Assembly: GCA_023265595.1 (NCBI GenBank)
Contig: JAHFSU010000019.1
Coordinates: forward strand, 1-40,055
Direction of reading: 5' to 3'
Origin: Deltaproteobacteria bacterium
GTDB lineage: Bacteria; UBA10199; SPLOWO2-01-44-7
DNA: 40,055 nucleotides
Shown here piece after piece: positions 27,332 through 35,406 of this stretch. Each line of letters opens with the position of its first letter. The first letter of the stretch is position 1. The notes beneath the pieces are model-generated. The model had not been told where the DNA came from, searched no databases, and worked only from the letters and a program-made list of their open reading frames with translations. The translations under genes and the position numbers were made by a program.

Positions 27332-27742
27332 GCTATGAATCAAAAATTAAGAATTTTTTCAAAATTGGCTTCTTTTGGAGTCGTTTCGAGACAGGAAGTG
27401 AAAAATGACCTGCCCATGGTACGCAGTCTCATGAAAGAAGGGTATCTCAAAAAAATCCATAAGAAGAGACAGGTATTTTACGAATTGACTGAAAAAGCAC
27501 TTCCTTTGCTGGAAGACTATCGCCATAAATTGCTGGCAGAGGCCCGTTTAAATTTTCATCTTTTTCCCCGCCGTCGGCAATTTTATGGTTCGTTGTTGGA
27601 AGACGTCCGGTTTTTAGATGACAGCCGCCTCGAAGCCGAAACTTTTCTTTTTTTGGGGGACTGGCGGCTTCAGGAACCTCCATTACCGGCCCAATTAAAA
27701 TTATCACAATGGCGTTTTTATCACAAAAAAGAATTGGAGTGA
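27329..27742 (+). CDS. Winged-helix DNA-binding protein, probable antitoxin/autoregulator
   Basis: Residues 5-65 look like a winged helix: KLRIFSKLASFG, VSRQEVKNDLPMVRSLMKEGYL as recognition region, and KKRQVFYELTEKA as wing. The remaining 70 residues are basic and aromatic with no known domain. It overlaps the start of a nucleotidyltransferase gene, the order found in AbiE-type toxin-antitoxin pairs where the antitoxin represses its own promoter. No ribosome site is visible before ATG 27329; ATG 27335 is in frame. The antitoxin role is inferred from context and the palindromes at its promoter. Confidence 0.72.
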   Translation: MAMNQKLRIFSKLASFGVVSRQEVKNDLPMVRSLMKEGYLKKIHKKRQVFYELTEKALPLLEDYRHKLLAEARLNFHLFPRRRQFYGSLLEDVRFLDDSRLEAETFLFLGDWRLQEPPLPAQLKLSQWRFYHKKELE

Positions 27743-28305
27743 AAAAAAAGGAGAAATTCACTTCTATTGATTCTGCTTCACTTGCCCCTTTATTCCAAAA
27801 ATTGGACACGGCTTTGGCAAAAAAGGGCCGGAAAATAAAAATTGTGGTACTTGGTGGTTTGGCCATCATTGCGCAAGGCTTTAGGGAACGGGCTACTCTG
27901 GATATTGATATTGCACCAAATCGTGATGCGGATATTTTTGTCAGGGTTTGTCGTCAGCTTTCAATTCCCATTGATATTGTCACTGTATCTTCCACTGTTG
28001 ATTTGCATCATGCGCCGACAAAAACTATTTTTTCGGGGCAATACCTGATACTGGAGGCGATTACGGCCCCGGATTTGATCAAACTCAAATTGGAACGATT
28101 TTATAAACAAGATCCTGATGATATTTACGCTATTATTAAAAAAATAGGAATGGCTTATGAGGCTTTCAAAACACTTGTTTTGGATATATTGCCTGATTTT
28201 ATCGGCAATCCCCGCGGACTTGCTTTGAGCGCCGAGATTGTTGTGGAGCGGATGTTTCCGGAGAGTATTTCCGATTTTAAGAAAACTATCTCAAACCGTT
28301 TTTGA
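27709..28305 (+). CDS. Nucleotidyltransferase-fold protein (DUF6036/AbiEii-like), probable toxin
   Basis: The nucleotidyltransferase core is visible: VVLGGLAIIAQGF supplies the GG motif, and ATLDIDIA gives the two metal-binding Asp residues. Later, LIKLKLERFYKQDPDDIYAI matches the conserved K-D-DI helix of this group. AbiEii/MenT-type members add nucleotides to tRNA or other targets and stop growth; others may be inactive. ATG 27709 overlaps the winged-helix gene by 34 bases; GTG 27739 overlapping its stop is an alternative start. The 3' end overlaps hemN by 15 bases. Confidence 0.8.
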   Translation: MAFLSQKRIGVKKKEKFTSIDSASLAPLFQKLDTALAKKGRKIKIVVLGGLAIIAQGFRERATLDIDIAPNRDADIFVRVCRQLSIPIDIVTVSSTVDLHHAPTKTIFSGQYLILEAITAPDLIKLKLERFYKQDPDDIYAIIKKIGMAYEAFKTLVLDILPDFIGNPRGLALSAEIVVERMFPESISDFKKTISNRF

Positions 28306-29661
28306 AAATTTTCCATCTCCTGTTTTGAGATAGGCGTCGAAAATCATGCCGACGTTGCGGAGAAAAAATCGGCCAAGGGGGGTCACAAGAATTTCGTCCG
28401 GTTTGATTGCAACGATGCCGTCTTCCGCCAGCGGTTTTAATGCCGCAATCTCTTTTTCAAAATAACGATTAAAATCTCCGGAGCGTTTGAGGCGCTGATG
28501 GCAAAAAATTTCGTGAATTATTTTTTGTCGCAATAAATCATCTTCACTTAAAGCCATACCATGTTCTGTTGCCCATCCTGCTTTGGTCACGGAGTCTTCA
28601 TAATTTTTAAGTTTTTTGGCATTTTGCGCAAAGGCCCCGGCCACATAGCTGATGGAGGTAACCCCCATGCCGATCAGATCGCAGTCGGCCTTGGTGGTGT
28701 AGCCTTGAAAATTGCGATACATCGTCCCGTTGCGGCGGGCGTGGCTCAATTCATCCTCTTTTTTTGCAAAATGATCGAGGCCGATAAAATCAAAACCGGC
28801 ATTCTGGAATGTTTCGATCGCTTCGCAAAACATCTTGAGTTTCGTCCAGCCGTCGGGCAAATCCTTCTCGGCGATTTTCCGCTGATGGGCATGCATCCAC
28901 GGGACATAGGCAAAATTAAAAAGGGCGATCCGGTCGGGTTGCAACGCTAGGACTTTTTTCAAAGTCGCACGAAATTTTTCGGGTGCCTGTTTGGGGAGGC
29001 CGTACACCAGATCGACGTTGACACTTTTAAATCCAAATTCTCTGGCCGTCTCCATGATATGGCGCGTCTCTTCTTCAGACTGGATGCGCCCTGCCTCCTT
29101 TTGTACTTCGGGATCAAAATCCTGCAGCCCAAGGCTGGTCCGGTTGAAGCCGAGCCGGCTTAAAGTCTGAATCTGTTCATCGGCAGTTACTCGCGGATCG
29201 ATTTCAATCGAAATTTCGGCGGTTTTTGAAAAAGAAAAATATTTTTGGACATGGCCGATCAATGTTTCCAATTGCTGTGAAGAAAAATAGGTCGGTGTGC
29301 CGCCTCCCAGATGGAGCTGTTCCACCATCCGTTTGTGGTCGACCACCTCGGCCACTTTGTCGATCTCTCTTAACAATGTTTTCAAATAGGGTTTGGCCAC
29401 TTCGTGGCGTTTCGTTGCTACCACCGAGCAGGCGCAAAAAGTGCAACGCTCTTCGCAAAAAGGGATGTGAAAATATAAAGAGAGAGGCGTTTGGCTTAGA
29501 TTTCCTTTTTCAAGGTGTCTTGTAAAATCGGCTGTCGCAAACCCCTTTTTCCAGTTGGGGGCCGTCGGGTAGCTCGTATAGCGGGGCCCCGGTCGGTTGT
29601 ATTTTTCAACGAGCCCTTTTATGACCGTGATTTTTTTTCCATCGATATTGGTTTGAATCAT
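28291..29661 (-). CDS. hemN: Oxygen-independent coproporphyrinogen III oxidase HemN
   Basis: The radical-SAM cluster motif CEERCTFCAC lies near residue 69, matching the CxxxCxxCxC of true HemN. The N-terminal GPRYTSYPTAP and the SAM-binding LHLGGGTPT are also intact. At 456 residues it equals the E. coli enzyme. It makes protoporphyrinogen under low oxygen, feeding the cytochromes in this window. A CRP/FNR-type palindrome at 29714-29727 is placed at about -41.5, and a second palindrome covers the likely -10 region. FNR-type control of hemN is well known in other bacteria. Confidence 0.96.
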   Translation of the reverse strand: MIQTNIDGKKITVIKGLVEKYNRPGPRYTSYPTAPNWKKGFATADFTRHLEKGNLSQTPLSLYFHIPFCEERCTFCACSVVATKRHEVAKPYLKTLLREIDKVAEVVDHKRMVEQLHLGGGTPTYFSSQQLETLIGHVQKYFSFSKTAEISIEIDPRVTADEQIQTLSRLGFNRTSLGLQDFDPEVQKEAGRIQSEEETRHIMETAREFGFKSVNVDLVYGLPKQAPEKFRATLKKVLALQPDRIALFNFAYVPWMHAHQRKIAEKDLPDGWTKLKMFCEAIETFQNAGFDFIGLDHFAKKEDELSHARRNGTMYRNFQGYTTKADCDLIGMGVTSISYVAGAFAQNAKKLKNYEDSVTKAGWATEHGMALSEDDLLRQKIIHEIFCHQRLKRSGDFNRYFEKEIAALKPLAEDGIVAIKPDEILVTPLGRFFLRNVGMIFDAYLKTGDGKFSKTV

Positions 29662-29670
29662 ATCTTTCGC

Positions 29671-29697
29671 GACATATGTTACCTGTTAACATATGTC
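29671..29697. promoter_or_regulatory. Perfect palindrome over the hemN promoter
   Basis: GACATATGTTA, five bases, TAACATATGTC are perfect eleven-base arms. The element begins ten bases before the hemN ATG and covers the predicted -10 (TATGTT, minus strand) and transcription start near 29679. It could be a repressor site or a leader hairpin. Confidence 0.6.
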
Positions 29698-29713
29698 ATC
29701 TCTTAAGTTGGAA

Positions 29714-29727
29714 ATGACTAAAATCAT
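29714..29727. promoter_or_regulatory. CRP/FNR-family-type palindrome upstream of hemN
   Basis: ATGACTAAAATCAT fits ATGAY-N4-RTCAT exactly and differs by one base from the site at 19457. Placed at -41.5 for hemN, it predicts a start near 29679 and an 18-base leader. Confidence 0.65.
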
Positions 29728-29829
29728 TAGGGAACTTGGGATTAAAGTCCCAAAAGTCGAATCCGTTGACAAGAAAAAATAGGAGGCATAGGTTACGGGC
29801 GAATTCGTCGTAAAGGGAGAGTAAGAAAT

Positions 29830-30462
29830 ATGGGAGACACAACAAAATCAGTTAAGCTGAAAGAAGAGGCGCCGGGCATTTTTATTGGTCCTAAAATAGA
29901 AATGCCCATTAGGATCGGTGGCCATGGCTTCATCTGCGAACGCGAAGATGAAGAGCTCGCCTTTGAACATTATGACGTCGCGCGAAAAGAAAATTATTGT
30001 GAGCGTGGTCAGGGCGTTTCGTATCAGTGCCCTGGTGTTCCAGAAAAGCAAAGGGAAAGCGTTTATATCAATGTATATTCTGCAGAGGCAAAGACAGGCA
30101 GAGATGCATTTGCCTTTACGGCAACCCCCTTGGCTTGGAAGATATTTTCAAAAGGATGCGAGCCCTTGCATAAAGGTTGGTTTTACAGCAAGGTTGAGGA
30201 GTATAAAAAAGCCGCGGCGCAAGGTTTGGAGTGCCGTGAAATAAAATATTCCTGTGAGAAGTCGCAGCAGGGAGCCGATGGAGTCCTCTTCTCGGAGAGA
30301 CAGGAATCGGCCGTTGGTATTTGCTTTGATCCCACGCTCAAAGATGGCTGGAAAGAGAGTGTTGCGATTTTTTCTGAAGGGTTGCCTGCTTCCTGCAAAA
30401 TTGTTTTGCCTGCAATTCTCCCTGACGGAGAAGCCCAGAGTCTTCTTGAAACACAGCGTTAG
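29830..30462 (+). CDS. Uncharacterised cysteine-rich protein, 210 residues
   Basis: I recognise no family. The protein has about eight cysteines spread over its length (ICERE, YCERG, QCPG, GCEP, LECRE, SCEKS, ICFD, SCKI). It has no signal peptide, membrane segment or CxxCH, and the spacing does not match known zinc or iron-sulphur motifs. AAAGGGAGAG before ATG 29830 is a plausible ribosome site. Upstream lies the hemN promoter region; downstream its stop overlaps that of the aldehyde dehydrogenase. Disulphides would suggest export, but none is predicted. It is real mainly on frame length and ribosome site. Confidence 0.6.
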   Translation: MGDTTKSVKLKEEAPGIFIGPKIEMPIRIGGHGFICEREDEELAFEHYDVARKENYCERGQGVSYQCPGVPEKQRESVYINVYSAEAKTGRDAFAFTATPLAWKIFSKGCEPLHKGWFYSKVEEYKKAAAQGLECREIKYSCEKSQQGADGVLFSERQESAVGICFDPTLKDGWKESVAIFSEGLPASCKIVLPAILPDGEAQSLLETQR

Positions 30463-31916
30463 GTTAGGGCTTTCAAAATTTTTTCAATCCATTTTGTGTA
30501 GGGAAACCACCAAAATTCTCTGTTGCGTAAAAAGGGGAGTGAAAACCGATGGATAAAAATGGTTTTTGGTTTGGTGAATTGTAAAAGTCCCTCTGCTGCG
30601 TGTCTGACGCCTAAGCCGGAATTTTTCCAGCCGCCAAAGGGGGCATCGATAATCATGAAGTGATCCATCACATCATTAATAGAGACATTTCCCGCCTCGA
30701 TTTTTCTGGCCATGGCCTCGGCGCCGATTTTATCCTGCGTGAAAATCACGGCGCTCAAACCGCTTTCGGAATCGTTGGCCAGCCGGAGCGCCTCATCCGG
30801 CGTATCAAAAACCATGATCGGCAACAGCGGTCCAAACGATTCTTCTTTCATCACGCGCATGGTGTGATCAACGCCGATCAGAATAGTTGTTCCCGTTCGT
30901 GGTTCGACCAGCTCACCATGAACGGGTGTCGGAAGCTCACCATGAACGGGTGTCGGAAGCTCACCATGAACGGGCGTCGGAAGCTCACCATGAACGGTTT
31001 GCCATTTAATTGCGGCCCCTTTTGCCACCGCATCATCGATTAATTCTTTCAAGTGGGCCGGAGCGGTTGGAAGTGTGAGAGGACTTAACTCTTGCGGCGT
31101 TAATTGTTTTGTCAGATCAATCACCTTGTTGATAAATGATTCGGCAATTTTTTTGGCGACATAGACTCTCTCAATCGCAATGCAATGCTGGCCCGAGTGG
31201 GCAAAGCGCCCCCACACGCAGGCATGCGCGGCGCGGTCTAGATCGGCGTCGGCTAAAACAATCATCGGCGCCTTGCCGCCGAGTTCCAGAATACATGGCT
31301 TTAATAATTCAGCCGCTTTCATCGCCACTTTTCGACCGACGGCGGTGGAGCCGGTGAAAAAAATGCAATCAACATTTTCAATCAGTTGGGAGCCGGCTTC
31401 GGCCCCGCCCTCCACCACTTGCAAAAGATGGGGCGGCAATCCAGACTCGAGGGCCAAGTTGGCTCCGAGGATGGCCGACTTGGGTGTCCACTCGGAAGGC
31501 TTTATGATCACGGCATTTCCGGCCATCAAAGCCGGAATGGCATCGCCGATCGTCAAAGAAAAAGGCAAATTAAACGGTCCCAAAATCCCCACCACGCCGT
31601 GCGGCGATCTCTCCACCAACACTTTTTTATTTTTGAAAATCCAGTGGGTTTTGGCACGCCTCGGTTTTAAAATTTTACCGGTGTTTTTTTGATAGTAATC
31701 GGCGGTCATTGTGACAGCCATGATTTCAATTCCCAATGCCTCGGCGGTCGGTTTGTGGGTGTCGGCCTGAATCGCCTCGACAATGCGATTTTGGTTGAGC
31801 CGCAGATATTTTTGGAATTTTTTGAGCCATTTTGTCCGCACGTCGGCCGGTCTTTCAGCCCATTTCTTTTGGGCGATGCGTGCGGAAGCCATGATCTGTT
31901 TGTAATCAATCCCCAT
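30459..31916 (-). CDS. Aldehyde dehydrogenase family protein with in-frame repeat insertion
   Basis: The active-site motifs are intact: LELGGKAP with the general-base Glu and SGQHC with the catalytic Cys. NLPFSLT and FFTGSTAVG contribute cofactor binding, and the C-terminal EESFGPLLP and NSGLG are also present. It should oxidise an aldehyde with NAD(P), and it resembles the coniferyl-aldehyde group. Between IKWQT and GTTILIG lies an extra segment with HGELPTPV three times and HGELVEPRT once, coded by a 24-base tandem repeat. It sits where the family has a variable loop, so activity may survive. ATG 31916 is chosen because a promoter-like TTGACC/TTTATA lies just upstream; a frame from 32009 is open. 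Confidence 0.92.
   Translation of the reverse strand: MGIDYKQIMASARIAQKKWAERPADVRTKWLKKFQKYLRLNQNRIVEAIQADTHKPTAEALGIEIMAVTMTADYYQKNTGKILKPRRAKTHWIFKNKKVLVERSPHGVVGILGPFNLPFSLTIGDAIPALMAGNAVIIKPSEWTPKSAILGANLALESGLPPHLLQVVEGGAEAGSQLIENVDCIFFTGSTAVGRKVAMKAAELLKPCILELGGKAPMIVLADADLDRAAHACVWGRFAHSGQHCIAIERVYVAKKIAESFINKVIDLTKQLTPQELSPLTLPTAPAHLKELIDDAVAKGAAIKWQTVHGELPTPVHGELPTPVHGELPTPVHGELVEPRTGTTILIGVDHTMRVMKEESFGPLLPIMVFDTPDEALRLANDSESGLSAVIFTQDKIGAEAMARKIEAGNVSINDVMDHFMIIDAPFGGWKNSGLGVRHAAEGLLQFTKPKTIFIHRFSLPFLRNREFWWFPYTKWIEKILKALT
30893..30997. repeat. Palindrome with amplified 24-base tandem repeat inside the aldehyde dehydrogenase gene
   Basis: CCGTTCGTGGT and ACCATGAACGG (30893-30903, 30915-30925) form an imperfect inverted repeat. 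From 30911, a 24-base unit beginning GCTCACCATGAACGGG occurs three times, with a 15-base fourth part up to 30997. Copies 1 and 2 are identical and copy 3 has one change. The length keeps the frame. The translated HGELVEP matches a short repeat I know from many bacterial genomes, usually between genes. Confidence 0.85.
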
Positions 31917-32027
31917 AGACTTAACGAGCCAATGTATAGCAGAGCAAACCGCCCCAAAACAATATAAATAAACTTGCCAAATGCCGGTCAATACGTTATC
32001 TGCCGTCACTAACGAAAGAGGTTATCC

Positions 32028-33323
32028 ATGCTGACAGCCACAACATCCACCGCATTTTTTACATCGTTTTTCAACGGCCCGGCTGGGCTTAAGACTTATT
32101 TAGATCCCCGTCTGAGAATCGATTTGTCGCGACTTGAAGAGTCAGATGGGATTTTCGCCCAGTTTGAAGAAGCGAGTAAGAATCACTCGCCCCGGCTTCA
32201 GGAAATGATCGGTACACTAAGACGCCCTTTGAAGACAAAAAACATAGGGGGTGTTTCTGCCGCATTAAAAGATGTGGCAGATGTTTTGGCGGGGCTTCCA
32301 AAGGACTGTTATGCCGATATTGCAAAGAGGGCCAAAATGGGGATCGTTCTCTCTGCCGCTTTTTTTGCAGGGGACAATCCATTAGCAAACGTTCTTGCGT
32401 CGACTTCACATCACCTTGGTTCGACTCCTTCCGCTAGGACAACATTTCTACTTGGTGCTTCGTTTTTACTCTCCGGGGACGTCGATTTAGATGATTTGAT
32501 GAAAGAGTCACGGAGTGATACTCCGCAAGCACAAAAGGCGGCACGTGCCCTTTGGCAGTTTTTAAATATTTGGCCGACCGCTCCTCGCTCCGGGGATATC
32601 GAACCGTTGATTGAGGCCGGTCTGATGCAAAAACAGGCGGCCTTTGCACTGGATGTCGTCGCCAGAGGGAACCCTTCTGTTTTTAATGCGGCCCATCTGG
32701 AAAGCCTTATCCGTAATGCCCCCCGACAACCTGTCTTTTCTGATATTGTTGCCACTCTCGTTCATTTGCGGCCGGAGCTTTTTTCCAGCGCTCACATATC
32801 CATGATGCTGGAAGTGGAAGCGTCCGCAGGACGAGGGACAAAAATGGGTGATGTTTTAAAAACCCTTGCTTATAACAAGCCGGAACTCTTTTTGAGGGAA
32901 CATGTTCCACAAATGGCTCGTCTCATTAACTCCAGCTCTGAAGTAAGGGGGGGGTTGGAGTGTTTGCTGGAAAGGCGTAAAGATTTGTTCGGTGACGGCG
33001 GTGCCAGCATAGTTTTGAAATGCGCTGCCGATGCTGATTGGTGGCAGCTGGTCGGTGCGGTTGTCTGGCGAGTTCCTGACTCTCTGACATCAGACGATAT
33101 TTCCCAGTTAATTTTTCATTGGGGTAGGGTCAAGCTGATTGTCAATATGCTTGAATTTCTGGCCCAAGAGCATTCCGCAAAATTTGGTCAGGCACAGGCA
33201 GTCCAACTATGGGATAAAAGGGGTCAAAGGGGTGCGAGAAAGGTATTAAAAATCCTCAAAGAAAAACGCCCCGATCTTTTTCCCCGTCGTTTTTGGTGGG
33301 GCGGTCTGCAACCCGCCGTCTAA
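32028..33323 (+). CDS. Uncharacterised helical-repeat protein A
   Basis: This 431-residue protein belongs to no family I can name. Its second half is built of helical units of about 36 residues, each marked by a [RK]PELF-like turn: NPSVF, RPELF, KPELF, RKDLF, then looser copies and a final RPDLFP. HVPQM or HISMM follows several turns, giving a HEAT-like solenoid. The N-terminus has no clear signal. AGAGG lies seven bases before ATG 32028. The next gene encodes a related protein, so the pair arose by duplication. A protein-binding scaffold role is likely from the fold alone. Confidence 0.75.
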   Translation: MLTATTSTAFFTSFFNGPAGLKTYLDPRLRIDLSRLEESDGIFAQFEEASKNHSPRLQEMIGTLRRPLKTKNIGGVSAALKDVADVLAGLPKDCYADIAKRAKMGIVLSAAFFAGDNPLANVLASTSHHLGSTPSARTTFLLGASFLLSGDVDLDDLMKESRSDTPQAQKAARALWQFLNIWPTAPRSGDIEPLIEAGLMQKQAAFALDVVARGNPSVFNAAHLESLIRNAPRQPVFSDIVATLVHLRPELFSSAHISMMLEVEASAGRGTKMGDVLKTLAYNKPELFLREHVPQMARLINSSSEVRGGLECLLERRKDLFGDGGASIVLKCAADADWWQLVGAVVWRVPDSLTSDDISQLIFHWGRVKLIVNMLEFLAQEHSAKFGQAQAVQLWDKRGQRGARKVLKILKEKRPDLFPRRFWWGGLQPAV

Positions 33324-33324
33324 T

Positions 33325-34743
33325 GTGATCCTTGCATTATTCCTCTTGCCAACCGGTGTGCGTTTAGTTATGCCACCGTCAGGTTTATCAATGTATATTT
33401 CCCCCTCCACCAGTCTTGGAATGGCCACTCTGCTTGGGCCCGTGGCCTTGGGCCAGACTCTTCTTCGAGAAGATGGGGCTTATTTCAATTTTGATTCTTT
33501 GCAATCGGATCTCCCCGTCTTTGATGCTTGGGGAGAAATTGTAAAACACAAAGCCCCTCTTACTTCTGATGACGTTCCCTTTTTCAAACTCCATATGGCT
33601 GTCATGAGCCGTGAGATTGGCCAGCTCCGCTTGGCCCATGAGGCTCTCACACAGATTGCCGCCGGTTTTCAAAAGATGTCTGAAGAACAGCATGAGCGCC
33701 AAAGCGACAGAGTGAGAAATCTTTTGGCGCGGCAGGTGCATCGTTTTCCGCGGGGAGATATTCTTCTCTTCGACATGAGCACGAGAGTTAACGGTTTGGA
33801 CGTTCAGGCAAGACAGAGGCTCTTGGCGGGTGTTGCCGCCTTGTTAACTGGGCCTGTTAATATCGATGCACTTTTGGCAGAGCGCGGCGGTGCCAGAGAA
33901 GAAATGGCTGCTTGGCAGCTGCAACAACTGGCCATTTTCAGGCCGGAATTATTTGAGACCCATCATGTTTTGCAGATGATTTGGCCAAACACATTGCGCC
34001 AAGAAATGGCGGTTGCGTTGCACGCTCTTGCCATCTGTCGACCCGAAATTTTTTTGGAGACCCATATTCCCCACCTGATCCGTGCAGCCAAGTATGATAA
34101 AAATCTTTGCGAAGTTTTGATAAAACTAATTTATGAAAGAAAGGAGTTGTTCCTCCCCATTTATGTTCCCATTCTGTTGCAAACGATCGAAGAGACACAG
34201 GATAAAAGGATTGCAGAGGCCTTTGCGAGAGTTTTTAAAACTCTCGCTAGTGAGAATGTAGCCATTCGACAAGAACATCTCATCCCTGCGATCCGTTTGG
34301 CTGATAGATATGGGTCGATCCTCACAGGGTTGGAGTCTCTTATCCAATACGACAACGGGCATGGTCTGTTTGGGAGTGACGAGGTCTCTGAAATGATTGC
34401 CTGCGCCGGAAGGCAGGGAGACTATTTGTTTCTTTTGACATTGAGACACCTGGCTTACAAGGTTCCCAACAATTTTCAGTCCGCCCATGTTCCGGAGATT
34501 TTGGCGCTAACTGAACTTAGAGATGGCCAAGTCGATCGTAAAATTTCCGGAGTTTTGTCTGCACTTGTCGAGAGAAACCCGGCGATTTTTGAAACCGGCG
34601 ATCTGGCGGATATTAAAAAACTCACGGGTGGTGATAGAGTGATTGCCGAATTAAAAGTGAAAAGGCCGGATCTATTTCCCAGTTTTAGAGTTCGTACAGT
34701 CACTCGTGCCAAAAATCTTTTTAAAGGCGCGTGGCTCTCCTGA
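33325..34743 (+). CDS. Uncharacterised helical-repeat protein B, paralogue of the preceding gene
   Basis: This protein shares with its upstream neighbour the roughly 38-residue helical unit ([RK]PE[LI]F then HV or HI and a hydrophobic helix) and the same ending (KRPDLFP plus a short basic tail). Units are seen as RPELF, RPEIF, RKELF, VPNNF, NPAIF and RPDLF. The start is uncertain: GTG 33325 follows the first gene's stop directly but has no ribosome site. ATG 33370 or 33391 are possible, and 33391 would give an N-terminus of similar length to protein A. The 3' end overlaps the convergent TIGR02757-type gene by 72 bases. Confidence 0.72.
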   Translation: MILALFLLPTGVRLVMPPSGLSMYISPSTSLGMATLLGPVALGQTLLREDGAYFNFDSLQSDLPVFDAWGEIVKHKAPLTSDDVPFFKLHMAVMSREIGQLRLAHEALTQIAAGFQKMSEEQHERQSDRVRNLLARQVHRFPRGDILLFDMSTRVNGLDVQARQRLLAGVAALLTGPVNIDALLAERGGAREEMAAWQLQQLAIFRPELFETHHVLQMIWPNTLRQEMAVALHALAICRPEIFLETHIPHLIRAAKYDKNLCEVLIKLIYERKELFLPIYVPILLQTIEETQDKRIAEAFARVFKTLASENVAIRQEHLIPAIRLADRYGSILTGLESLIQYDNGHGLFGSDEVSEMIACAGRQGDYLFLLTLRHLAYKVPNNFQSAHVPEILALTELRDGQVDRKISGVLSALVERNPAIFETGDLADIKKLTGGDRVIAELKVKRPDLFPSFRVRTVTRAKNLFKGAWLS

Positions 34744-35406
34744 ATTTTTTCCCCAACCGTATTCCATCCCGTAGTGACAGATCGCAAAATCATATTTGAC
34801 AGGGTCTTTTGGGTCGATCGTTTTTAAAAATTGGGTGACATCGACAGCCATCTGCCAGCAGGGGTTTTTACGGCGGCTCAATTTAAACCGCCGCGCGAAT
34901 TGATAGATATGGGTGTCGAGCGGCACAATCAGTTTTGAAGTCGGGATCTCCGGCCACAATCCCAAATCGATTCCGTCGGCAGGCCGCACCATCCATCTCA
35001 AAAACATGTTGAGCCGTTTGCAGGGAGAACCGTCTTTTGGTGAGGGAAATAAAAAATCGAAGCTGCGGCCCCGATTTTTCCCGGCCAAAATTTTTATTCT
35101 TTCGGAAAAAGAGTGGAGCGCTTCGGAGACATCCGTTGCTTGTGGATCAAACCCCTTCAGAAAAAAGTTTTTGATCGAACCGTGTTGACGGATGATTTTT
35201 TCTAAAATTCCAAAGAGAAGTTTAAGATCCCTGCTTTTAACCCACCGATGTCCTTTGGTAAAATCACCCGCCAATATTTTTTCAACGGAGGCCAAAATTG
35301 TTTTCACATTTCCAAATGCCAAAAGGGCTGAAATCAGCGCAACCCGCTCTTGCTCTTGAGGGTTTTTGTATTGATGAACAAAATAGACCGGATCGTTTTT
35401 TAACAT
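34672..35406 (-). CDS. TIGR02757/DUF2400-family protein
   Basis: The family's conserved blocks are visible: NPQEQERVALISALLAFGNV, RLNMFLRWMVRPADGIDLGLW and SKLIVPLDTHIYQFARR. The fold is thought to resemble helix-hairpin-helix DNA glycosylases, but the function is unknown. ATG 35406 overlaps the stop of the MoeB/ThiF-like gene (ATGTTAA), so it is translationally coupled; TTG 35418 is also in frame. Its C-terminal end lies over the helical-repeat gene on the other strand and lacks the Cys-rich ending often seen in the family. Confidence 0.85.
   Translation of the reverse strand: MLKNDPVYFVHQYKNPQEQERVALISALLAFGNVKTILASVEKILAGDFTKGHRWVKSRDLKLLFGILEKIIRQHGSIKNFFLKGFDPQATDVSEALHSFSERIKILAGKNRGRSFDFLFPSPKDGSPCKRLNMFLRWMVRPADGIDLGLWPEIPTSKLIVPLDTHIYQFARRFKLSRRKNPCWQMAVDVTQFLKTIDPKDPVKYDFAICHYGMEYGWGKNSGEPRAFKKIFGTSDCTNSKTGK

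Noticed and set aside
29693-29782. 29-codon open frame starting inside the hemN promoter palindrome
   Set aside because: No ribosome site, and it runs across the regulatory palindrome at 29714; coding is unlikely.
30911-30997. Regular 24-base repeats as a possible CRISPR array
   Set aside because: Copies are directly adjacent without spacers and lie in frame within an enzyme gene.
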